Shown piece by piece: positions 20,807 to 31,800 of a stretch of 64,000 nucleotides of DNA. Within the stretch, counting starts at the first letter, position 1. Each line of letters opens with the position of its first letter. The stretch is from NCBI GenBank assembly GCA_932521025.1, contig OW051471.1:5146001-5210000 (forward strand). Direction: 5' to 3'. The notes under the pieces are model-generated. The model was not told the origin of the DNA and did not search any database. It worked only from the letters and a program-made list of their open reading frames with translations. Source of the stretch: Oscheius onirici. Lineage: Eukaryota > Nematoda > Chromadorea > Rhabditida > Rhabditidae. Made by a program: the position numbers and the translations under genes.

Positions 20807-21629
20807 CTACCGGTTATCAATGAGAACATGCGTAGTCTTTGGACGACGTTTCGTCTCAACGTAGAGGAACCGAAAGACCCAATCGCCATCTCTTTGTTCC
20901 ATTTCTGCTTGAGCCATTCCTTCGTCTCTTTCGCCCTACACAAGAATTTCGTTTCAATTTATTAAAAAAGAGTACCTTTAAATGGAACATGACTCGAATC
21001 CGCTGTCTTCCGTCTTTTTCATATTTGTGGTGCGCAACGTGACGTCTGCGACCGCGAGAAGTCTCTTCACCAAAACCAGCAATCGTTTCTCCGAAAAGGT
21101 CCTGACATCTTCCGTCTTGCCGAATCAGTTTCAGCGCACTGCAAAAACTCGATGAAAATTATAACAAAGAACTGACTCGGAGAAAATCTTCTGAGGGCTA
21201 TCCTGGGAGAAAAACTCGCTTCCGAGGTAATATGCGAAGGCTCCCAAAAGAGCAACTGCTCCAGCTACAGCTGCGTACAGCAAGGTGTTGGTCGCTTTCT
21301 CTGCAGCCTGAAATTAACTTTTGGTTTTGAACATTACTCGGAATTTTACCCTTCCAGTAAAAGTAGTTGGTTTCTTCTTTTCGTGGATGAGAACTTCTTC
21401 TAAAATGGACCGCTGTAGTTGTCCACCTTTTTCTTGCTGCTGATCCACCACATTGGTCTTCGGAGGCTGTATTTTAGATTTATCCGTTGTGAGTAGCCTT
21501 ACATGGTTTATTCTAAGCAAAAAAGTATATCCTTTAAAAAAAGGCATACCTCAGATTTTCTGCTGAAATGGCCGCTCGCCAAAGTTGCTTAGCATGTATT
21601 GATCTTACCCGATGAAAAACGACAAGCAT
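20807..21629 (-). CDS. TIMM21: mitochondrial import subunit TIM21
   Basis: This inner-membrane protein belongs to the TIM23 presequence translocase. ATG 21629 gives MLVVFHRVRSIHAKQLWRAA, a mitochondrial leader. A Gln-rich linker is followed by one membrane segment (NTLLYAAVAGAVALLGAFAY), then the family core: SPQKIFSSALKLIRQDGR, LFGETIAGFGEETSRGRRRH (GE.I...GE..RRGRR motif), RIRVMFHLKG and the C-terminal WVFRFLYVETKRRP..VLIDNR, ending TAG 20807. Introns are 35-45 bp. GGTTTTCAG lies three bases before the ATG. A foldback element starts only 25 bp upstream of the start codon. Confidence 0.9.
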
Positions 21630-21653
21630 TATCTGAAAACCGACTTGATAGTA

Positions 21654-22380
21654 TTAGGTCGCCGGATAAGTGTTTTCCTTTTGCTCATAACTTTTTCCAG
21701 ATTCATCCAAATCGAGTGATCTTTTTTTTAAATGTAGTTCTAGCCGAGGCCGAATTAATAGGCTATATACGAGCTCTGGAAAGCTCATCGTTTGAGTACA
21801 GTGATCGGTCAAAGTTTCGATCAAAACACAATTTTGCTCATAACTCTTCAGGGTTGCATCCTACAAAAAGGTTGTCAACTACAATTATTTTTTTCTCGGC
21901 AAGACGAGTATTTTGCTTTGTTGAAAAACGATTTTCGACTTTGGGAACACCCCTAAAATGAAAATGTCCGGATGGCGCAGTGGGTTTGGAAAATTCATGC
22001 TGGAGCGACCAGGGTTCGAGTCCGCCGAGAGGAAATCTTTTTGTTTTTTAACTGCAGCATTCTATTGGACTAAGAATCACCCCTGCAAAATATGAGCTCG
22101 ATTGGTTGCATAATTTAGGATGGGGAACGATTATGATTCCTAAATTTCATCATGTACCCCACCTCGTGGTGATTTTTTGAGCTGGAATTTGATTTTTTGA
22201 GAAAATTACTGAATCGAAACTTGGAACGTTCACTGTACTCAGGCGATGAGCTTTCCAGGGCTCGTATATAGCCTATTAATTCGGCCTCGGCTAGAACTAC
22301 ATTTAAAAAAAAGACCACTCGATTTGAATGAATCTGGAAAAAGTTATGAGCAAAAGGAAATCACTTATCCGGCGACCTAA
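21654..22380. mobile_element. 727-bp foldback element with an internal tRNA-like unit
   Basis: Ends are TTAGGTCGCCGGATAAG and its complement, and the arms match over about 190 bp with a few differences, including the run GCCGAGGCCGAATTAATAGG. The centre holds a tRNA-like sequence at 21966-22032. No transposase frame is present. It lies between the HUWE1 3' end and the TIMM21 start. Confidence 0.85.
21966..22032 (+). ncRNA. tRNA-like sequence inside a foldback element
   Basis: A-box-like TGGCGCAGTGGG and B-box-like GGGTTCGAGTCC are spaced as in a tRNA and are followed by a T run (22038-22046) that could stop RNA polymerase III. The ends do not make a full acceptor stem, so it looks like a tRNA-derived SINE or pseudogene rather than a tRNA. 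Confidence 0.45.
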
Positions 22381-22438
22381 CATAAAATAACAAAGGAAGA
22401 GAAAAGGACGAGAAAATCTCCACAGCCCGAAACTTTTA

Positions 22439-22819
22439 AACAAGTAGTTTCCCGCGATTTTTTAAAAGGTACAATTTAGCGGAAGTTGACCTTTTTTTGT
22501 GAGAGTACATTATTCCGGAATTCCCATGACATCCCACAGATAAAGTCATATAGTTTTTACCATTTTCATCTGGAGCAAGAAGTTTTTCGCTATCTTTATT
22601 AAGGTATTTGTACACAGATAGACAATTGGATGAAGAGAAGCAACAGTTGAATCCGTGAAAAGTTGACACAACCCGCTGACAGAAAAAAAAGCGAAGAAGA
22701 TAGATGATCGTGAGCCAATCCACGAGGATGACTAGATAGGCATATTTCTTGATACTAGAAGACGATAAGGCGATATTGAACCGGATGAGTGTGGCACACC
22801 GATGGCGAAGCTGCTTCCA
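22439..22819 (-). other. in-frame open extension after the HUWE1 stop codon
   Basis: Directly after the HUWE1 TAA (22820-22822) the same frame stays open for 127 codons to a TAA at 22436-22438. It would encode WKQLRHRCATLIRF.., then a strongly hydrophobic segment (YAYLVILVDWLTIIYLLRFF) and a Cys-containing polar tail. The DNA between the two stops also holds an AATAAAG polyadenylation signal near 22595-22600, so it may simply be 3' UTR. An ATG overlaps the stop (TAATG) in another frame. Confidence 0.35.
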
Positions 22820-25800
22820 TTAGGCGAATCCGAAGCCCTGAAAAATGTACATTTTAATCAGCACGTAAAAAGGTACTCACTTCGGTACATTCACGAATAG
22901 CCGTCAGCAAAGAATCGCGGAGTTTTTCATACGACTCGTACTGAGGCAGGTCCAGTTGGTTGAAGCTGAAAAAAAAGGTAGAATAAGAGGGAGAGAAAGT
23001 TAATCGAACCATGTATGAGCAGCCGGCAGTCGGTCTCCTCCTCTACTGTCCATATGGATACTGAACTTTTGGACGCCGTTCATTCCTTCGAGAGTGCTAA
23101 ATCCTTGGAGAGGAACCTTCGATGTCCCCGTCACAAACTGCAAGAACTTGGCTCGATCTTCCGGCTCGAATGAACGCAAAGCTCTCCAGAACCACTGGAT
23201 CTGTGGACTCGTCTTGGTGTAGCTCTTGTACTCGGTGTTGTTGCTCAGATCGTTGATGTCGACGTCAGGAAGACCAGAGATGAGCAGTTCGAGTTCTTGC
23301 TCGTTGAACATGGAAATTAGAGACTTGGGAATGATCTCGTAGAACCCTTGAAGGAACGAATCGAGCTGTCTTTGGATGGAGCCAGTCATCTTCATCTGAC
23401 AGACGAGATTCACATACTCTTCCTTATTCTCGTCCGTCACATCGATCTTGCGTCCATTCTCCTTGAGGTCTCGAATCGATCGGACACCAAACTCTTCCAC
23501 TTCGAGACTGAATGTCAAGTCGAGTCCCAGATCGTTGATCGGATTGTTCAGAAGGAATTCCAGACTGTTGAAGAAGGCCGGATCCTCACTCTCAATGTCC
23601 TGATAGCGGATGGGGACGTTGAGAATATGCTTGTAGAAGGCACGAGTGAAGTAGCAGTCAAGCAGCTTGTTGTCATAAAGAGCCTTTCCAATGATCCGAC
23701 CGACAAATTTGAAATAGTCCAAATGTTCAGGATTGATGTAGGAGGCCTTGTTGATCATGTAGGTAACCATGTCTCCCGGAGCCTGAAATTTGATGTGTCA
23801 TACAGTGAGAGACAGATCCAAACCGTGATGAAAAGAGCATAGTTGGGATTGAAGATCTCTCTCGTGATGACGGAGAACCATTCGCGAAGAAGTCCACCGG
23901 CATCTTGACCTTCTTCTCCTTGGAACACAATGTAGAATCGTTTCTTCCATTCGGCTGGTCTGAGACGGTACAGTTCACGGAACGAGTCGGAGAAGAGATG
24001 AGAACGACGCACTTGAACGTTGATATCGGAACGACGGTATCTGGAACAGAGTCTTTGGAAACACAACTGGACTTACTCTCTGTCTGTGTCCACCTTGGAC
24101 AGTTCTTTGCGGAAATACTTTCTCTTGACGTCAAAGTCGAGCAGCTTGGGGAATTGTGTAAGGAAGGCGAAGGGACCACCAGTAGCCAAAGCCTGACTGT
24201 TCTGTCGAAGAACCTGATTCAACACTTCACGATGCATTTCTAAACAAATTGATTTGATCCAGAAAAAAAGAAGGAACAAACCAGCGAAAGCAATCATCTT
24301 CTGGTTGTCCGGATGTTCGTTGTCTTGGGTAGAGGCCTTGGGAACAGCGTGAGTCAAGAAGAATGCTTCGGCAATCGGTTGAAGAGCCAGAACAGCGTGG
24401 GGATCACTGGCCTTGCCCAGACGAAGCAGAGCAGAAGAAACCACAGTCCATAGATCTTCCAAACTGGACAGACGACTGGAGAGACGAGATTCGGGCAATT
24501 CGACGCTGATCAAATCGAGATTGACAGCCATTTTTTCTTCTTTCTCGACCGGAATCTGTGGAACTGTTTGGTCCTGTTCTTCAGTCGGAGCAGCCGTCGC
24601 GTTCGCTCTTTCGGATGTACTGGCAGCAGGTTCGTCGGCCTTCTTCTTTTCTTCCTCAATCTTCTTCTGTTTTCGCTGTCTCATCGAGTCTCGCAGCTTG
24701 GTCAGAGTATGGAGTGAACTCAGAATGGAGTACTGAGCTCCATGTTTATCCGTCAAGGCCATCATCGCTGGTAGACGCAGTTCGGCACAAGTATAAGAGG
24801 ATACTTTCTAAGGTTCATTTTTGAAAAGAGTAGAAACAAATAAACCAACCATCTTTCCAAAGGCGTCTCCATCGACTACAACTCCTTCACCAGCTAGACG
24901 TTTCGAAGTGACTCTTCCCTTTTCAGTTGAAGTAGACGGAGGTTCCTCTTCGGGACTGTCCGGAATCTCGTTCATCTCCTTCATCAACTGTTCAATCTAA
25001 ACATCTTCTTGATAAAACGCAAATAATAAAGTGAATACCTGAGGCTGAAGCGTGAGTCCGATCTGGGTAATACTATCACAGAGTTTGTTGTAGACGAACT
25101 CGGACAGTTGAGGCGGCAACACTCGCATCAATTCCATCAAAGTCTGACGACCGTCGCTGAATCCATCGGGTCCGCAGATTCCACGCGAAAGAATATCAAT
25201 CAGGATTTTTGCCTCTTTAATCATTGGAGCATCATCTAGAGCCAGATTGAGACGATGACTCGTGTCTTCGGGAAGAGTCTGAGCAATGGCATTGATGACT
25301 CGGAAGAGCTTGTCCTGTAGATTGCTCTGTTCGTTGAAGAGTTTCTTCTCAAAGTAGTGGAAGAAGTGGGTGAAGGGACAGTTGGCAAATTGCTCGGCTG
25401 CTGGACGAGCATCAGTTGGTTCTTTTCCGAGTCCTTTCCCTGCCGGATTCTGCAACAACTGCCAGAACAGAGCCCTCTCTGGCCAACTCTTGCACTCGAC
25501 CTGCTCGCTTCGAAGAGCCGTCGGAATGAAATGTCCCGGATAGCAGCGAGCCAGTGTGTTCAGAGTATCGACCACGTTGCGACAGATTGACGGAGAGATG
25601 AGAGGATTTACGTAGACCTTGGATCCATTCTTGGCAACTTTGGCGCAGCGTTCTCCGAGTCCAAGTCCAGGCACTCCAATCGAGTCAAGCCATCCGGGTC
25701 CTGTGGAGACGACCTCGTCCGGTTCGAAACTGCTGCCTTCGGAAGCCTTGTCGAGGAATCCTTGGAGACACCAGATGACAAAGTCACAGCTGGCAGCATG

Positions 25801-28800
25801 AGAGCAAATCAATCGAATGACCTAAAAGAGGTTTTTGTTATTCGACAATCAGAAAGAACGAACTTTCTGAAGACGGGTACTATTGACGCGATGATCGATA
25901 AGGAATAGTCCGCAGAGGATGACGATAGACTCTCTGTCAAGAAGTTGCATAGCTTGCGTGCTGGCAGTATGAGTACGACCAGCAGCTCCTCCGATTCCTG
26001 CTCCGGCCGCAGCTGTTCCTCTGTAAGCACCACCCCGAGGACCACCTCTTACGTACAGATTGTGAATACGCATAACACCTCGCTGGATCTGAAGTCCAAT
26101 AGTCTATTGAGATGAGAAATGAAACGGCACCTCTCGGTCGCGGACAAAGCCAATCGGATCAGCCATGGAATGTGCAATAGCAGTTCGGGCTCTTCTGGCC
26201 TCTTCCTGCATTTCCTGAGGCAGACGTTGAAGTTCGGCATCTTCCATTTCGGCAAGCACCTACAAGTAGTTCTGGTTAGAAAACATATAAAAGTACCTGG
26301 GCTCGTTCTCTCGATGGCAACGAGGCGATGACAGCAGCTCCGTCGAGTTCTGGTTGGGCTGGAGGAGCAGGTTCATTGGCACGACGAATGGCTTCCTCGG
26401 CTTCACGAACAGCTCTCTCGTGCTGCTGGAGTATCTCTTCTTGGAGCTCAGGTGGAAGTGCGTTCAAAAACTCTTGATCGAGAGGCTCGACTGCTGGGAT
26501 GACAACTGCATTCTGTCCGACAGGGGGCTGTGGAGGAGGAGCAGCGGCAGCTCGTTGGGCTCTCTGTTGTCTCTCATGGTCACGAAGAACCTCAGCTCGC
26601 ATATCGTCTGGAAGAGCAGCAAGGAAGGCGACATCCACTCCGTCCGGGACGACAATGTCTCCCAGAATGACACGGTACTCTTCGGGAATCTCTTGTACAA
26701 CTGCTTCAGGTTCAGGAACTGATTCAGTCTCCATTGGCGTGTCATTCGGAGCAGTACTCTCGTCCATTCGAACAGGGGATTCGGTGAGAGATTCATCCTC
26801 GGGAATTGACGCGACAGTGGCAGCAGATGATGGCAGAGGAGCATCAGAAACATCCTCACGAACAGCTTCTGAAAGTTATCTTAAGAGGGTGTTCAAAATA
26901 GTACAAACCGGTGACATCCATTGGTTCATCTTGAGCGGGAGCATCAGAAGATGGCTGTGTATTTTGATCTCCATCTGTCCAGGCTTGTGTTACATCAGAA
27001 GAAGAAGGAGCAACTCCAATCGAAGACGAGGATGAAACTGCCACAGCATTGACTTCCTCTTCTTTCATAGCTGCTTTTGCGGCTTCTTCCTTCTTCTTTC
27101 GCTCTTCCTCGACAGCAGCTTCTTTGGCAAGTTTCTCAGCAGCCAATTGGTCCTTCGCCGTCTTTGTGATCCACGCGTTGATTAACACACCAATGTATCG
27201 AATGGACACAGAATCCAGGAGATCGGCCGACTCGGTCATCCGATCGAGAGCAGATGGAACATTGGCTCGAAGACGCTGTTCGTCGTCTCGGGATCCCATC
27301 GTGATCGTAGCCATTCCGTTGTTATCACGAGAATCGAAGAGTCGATCGAAGAAACGACGATGCTCAACCGGTCGCGTACGAGATGTGCCGCCAATACGTC
27401 GAATGGCATTCTGTCTCGTCAGAGTCAATGGACCCCCATGAGGCTGCATTCCGAAAACTAAGCTGGTTGGATAGTCGTACTAAAAGAGTCAATAAAAAAT
27501 TAATAACGGGAAAGGGCTAACCTGATGAGTGAAGGGAGCAATGGGCACCATAGAGTCATGTGGCTGCTGGGGTCTGATCAAGAGAGGATGAGCAGCTTCG
27601 GCATTGGGACGACGTCTCTCGCGCATTCGATTGAAGTGGCTGAGATAGGCTTGAGGGAACAGATCCCACTCATCCATTGCCATGTCCATTCCGTCCATTC
27701 CGTCATACATGTCCTCGTATCTCTGAATCCACGTAATTAAAGACGAACCAGACATTGCCTTACTTCTCTGTCCTGCTCGAATCCACCATGGTCATTCTCG
27801 TACTCGTCTTCATCATCCTCGTCATCTTCTTCCTCGTCACCATCCTCATCCTCGTCATCCTCTTCCGTGTCACCTTCTTCTTGTCTCTCTCCAGCATGAC
27901 CTTCCACAACTTCCATCGTAGCATCAGCCTCGTCTCCAACAGATCCCTGACTTAGATCCAATTCGGCCACTTCGTGATGATGCTCTTCATCTTCAATCTC
28001 CTGCTCCTCGCCGTCATCGTCCTCGTCATCACTCGAAGACTCTTCCTCTCTCATCTCGTTATCAGGCTGTCTGCCCTCATCATCGTCTCCCTCAACAACA
28101 TGTTCCAGTCCGTTAGCCACAGCTTCCTGTCTGACTATTTCCGCCTGGAGACGGTCGCGGTCTCTCTGCAGATTGCGAACATGGTCGAAGACGCGCATAT
28201 CCTCGATTCGACGTCGTTCTTCGTCACTGAAGTGGCTGTTCAGCAGTTCTTCGAAGGAGAACAGAGCACGATCTCCCTGTCGCCGAGCCTGAGTCACAAG
28301 ATCCTCCACAGCCGCATTTGGACTCGGAGCATTCATGAACCTCATCAGAACTTCCATCGTTCTCAAGATTTCCGAAACGGCATCGATTGCTCCCTGAAAA
28401 CACTCTAGTTGAACACATAGAAAGACAACTGTACCTTTTGGTTGAAACGAAGAAGAGTGATACTTTTGACCAGGTCGTTGCAGATTCTCTTCTTGTGAAA
28501 CAGTTTCAAGATCGGATTGACAGTATTGGTATGGTTAGGAGGACGAGGAGCCTGACTATGGAGCGGTTCAGCCATCGCAGAAATCAAAGAGCACAGCTCG
28601 GTCAACTGAAAACGTATTTTTTTGAACTAAATACTAGTGTCTAACCTTTTTCTGAAGTATGGCATAGTCGGTCGACTGATTCTCATAAATGTTCTGAATG
28701 CACGTCTTGAGATCCGACACGAGAGTCTCTTGAGCCTTTGGAGAATGATTGCACGTCGCCAAGACAGCAATGAGAATCTTCAGAGCGCGAATGGTGTCCT

Positions 28801-31800
28801 TATCCTCGTGAGCTATGTACTTCTCGAGCAGCGACAGCAGAATCTTCTGGTTTTCGTGCTTGGCTTCAGTCACAAGAAGGGCCCCTCCTTGGTAGGTCTT
28901 GCAGATCTCGGAGACGAGATTGAGAATGGCACTTTGACTGAACATCCGACTCACGGGAACACTCTTGTCTTCGGAAAAGTCTCCTATCAGAACTTCTGTC
29001 AGCAGCAGGTTGATTACAGTGATGAGACTTGGGTTGGATTCCGGCGAATGAGATCGAGTTGCCATCTGCCTTGTCGATGTCATCAGGAAAAGATCACTTT
29101 GATTGCTTCCCTGCTTCATGTTGGCTGCCTTCTGAAATTTCTTATTTTTTCATGTCTTTCACCATTTTCCAACAAATTTCCCCCTTTCTATCTTAGGAAC
29201 AATGTATTAGTCCTGTGCCCGTCTTTCTCCGTCCAGTTAGATTTTGTAACCATTACTTTAACATTTCGGACAGCGTACTCGATAACCTAAAAACAAGTTA
29301 GCAAAAAAGGTGCCTCGGGGCGGAATTGAACCCTGATTGCTCGAGTTCAAACTCTTGCACGTTAGCGTCACAATGGGCCACAGACGGACGAATCTCCATT
29401 TGTAATAAACCATACGTGACTAATTCTTGATTGAATGCGGCACAATGTTTGGAACGACACAGACTCCGCATCTTGTGCAGTCTTTCACTCATACTCTGAT
29501 AGCAGGACTATTTCCTTCAGGAGTAGAGCGATCCATGTGTACTAGTTCTTGAGGTTATTTTGTGTATTAAATTTTGCTCGATTCTGATAAATGTCCACCC
29601 TGTTTTGTGTTGTACTAATAAAAAATAATGCTCGCTTACCGACATGACATCGGCAAAAACTTCTGGCTGTCTGATCGAGAGAGGAGTCATCTTGTTGAGA
29701 GTCTCGTGCCACTCTTTCGGTTTCGACAATCCATCCGAGAGACCGAGGAATTCCATGGCTGGAGCAGTGGCTGTAGCTTGGCGAATGGCCTTCTCGAAGA
29801 CTGGACGGAAACACTCGTTCGTGTCGACACACTGTCTCAGGATGAGCGAGGTCAGAGTGGAACTACAGGGCGAGTTGTCGCTCTTCAGCTGGATGAGACT
29901 CGTTACTCCTCCTTCCTAAGCTCAGGTTTGTTTGAAAATAGCTAAAAAGATGTACCTTGAGAAAGAGTTCCGCTGCCTCCTTGTCTCTTGTGAGTCGGGC
30001 TAAGAAGGAGAGAATAGACCAGACAGCTCGACTGTACACCGTCTTCTTTTTCAGAATTGACGTCAGATGCTTCACCAGTTCGTTTCGTTGATACTCCGTC
30101 CAAATTGACTTTCTCTCCTGAAGTGGAGCGAATTGAAAACAAAAGTAAAGAAACTAACAGATTCAAGAATCCTCGTCATGTTGACCAGCAGCTCTCGGTC
30201 GTCCGGCAACTCGGCATTGACTGCGATTCGAGTCATACTGTTGTCTCGTTCCGACATCAGTCCAAAGTCTAGAACGAGTTCCTTGTCTCCCCTTTTGTAA
30301 GTGACTCGGTTCTTTCCCTCGAAGAATGCCGTATTGATAAGTTCCTGGATCGAAGCTGCGTAAGGTACCCATCTCTTGTTAGCACGGTATCGATTCGCAT
30401 CATCGTCCCCCATCCACGACCATTTCAGACTCTTTGCTTGTGATCCAAAGGCTTCCGTCAGAAGATCACGTCTTTCGAACAGACGACAGTACTTGTCGTA
30501 GAGATCAAGCCAGAGAACAGCCGTTGGCAACAGTTTGTCGTGCATATAGGTCTGATCGAAATACTTCTCGATGGCACTGAGAATCTTCTGCAGAAGGGAT
30601 GGAAGGTCACAACTCTCGGTGACAATCTAAACAAAAAAAATATTCTATAATACTCACAAATACCTTGAGATAGTCCTTGGCGACGTGTTCGAATAAAAGA
30701 CAGGAGAAATGGAGACGAGTGGCCAGCGAGATGACTTCTTTCTCATCGGGCACACCCTCAGCAGCTTGCAGAACGACACTTTGGGCCATGTAGGAGACCT
30801 CTTGGCACATGATGTTCTTCAACAGTTCGTTCGTTTTCCAGTCAGAGTCTAGAGTTGGCTCCACACTGATGAACAGATCGGCACAGCTGAAGACCAGCTC
30901 AGAACCCAGCTCCATCAGACGCTTGCACAGTGGCATCAACTCGATACATGCTTGCGAGATGGAAATGTCTTTCTGAAAAATATACTTTTTTTTGGTTGTG
31001 AAAGAAAGAAACCTCAATTTTCAGCTCTTTCAATGGGACAATGATTGGAGCAGCCGCGCCACCTGATGCTACAGAGACAGCGTCCTCCGAAGCGACCGAA
31101 GTATCGTCGTCGGGTCCTCTTGGGGCCACATTGATGAAGAGTTCCGCATCGTCCACGACTCGTTGCTGTTGAGCCTGACGCGTGACCAAGAACTCGGCTG
31201 CTTCCTCGAAGTTGTTCACACGAGCCAGAGCCATAATGATTTCTTCTCGATCGAATCCCATCTCCATCAGTGCTTGTACCTGATCGTCGTTGCGTTGTAT
31301 TCCAACTGGTCTGGACGGTTCTCCTGATTCCACTTTCTTTGGGACAAGACCACGAGCTACTTCCTTGAAGACAGAGATGGCTTCCTCGCAGACTCCTTGG
31401 TAGTTGAACAGATTGACAGAAGGCTGTGAGAGTTTAGTGAACAGTTCGGAGAGCACTCGGAAAAAGTCCTAAAAGATAGAATTGATTTTAAAAAAAGATA
31501 TAGCTTACACTCTGAACAAGTCGGATGTACTTTTCCGGATCGAACGTGTTCGGGAAGTGTTTGTAGATGGTGTTGACAATCTTCTGACGGTTAGCAAGTC
31601 GCTCGGCAATCTTGAACCAATCGGCAAAGGCAGTGTCAAGTTGGAAATATATCGGGCCGTCTAGTCCAGGAGCCAGTTTCTCCATCAGGGCATCACAGAA
31701 GGCAGTATGAAGACCAGTCGAATAGAACTTGTCCAGCATCGGATGGAAGGCCTGACGTCTCTCGTCGAACAAGACTCCCGTCAACTGGTACAACAGGTCA

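Noticed and set aside
23348-23842. Plus-strand frame of 164 codons inside HUWE1
   Set aside because: Exact shadow of the HECT-domain exons, which are clearly coding on the minus strand.
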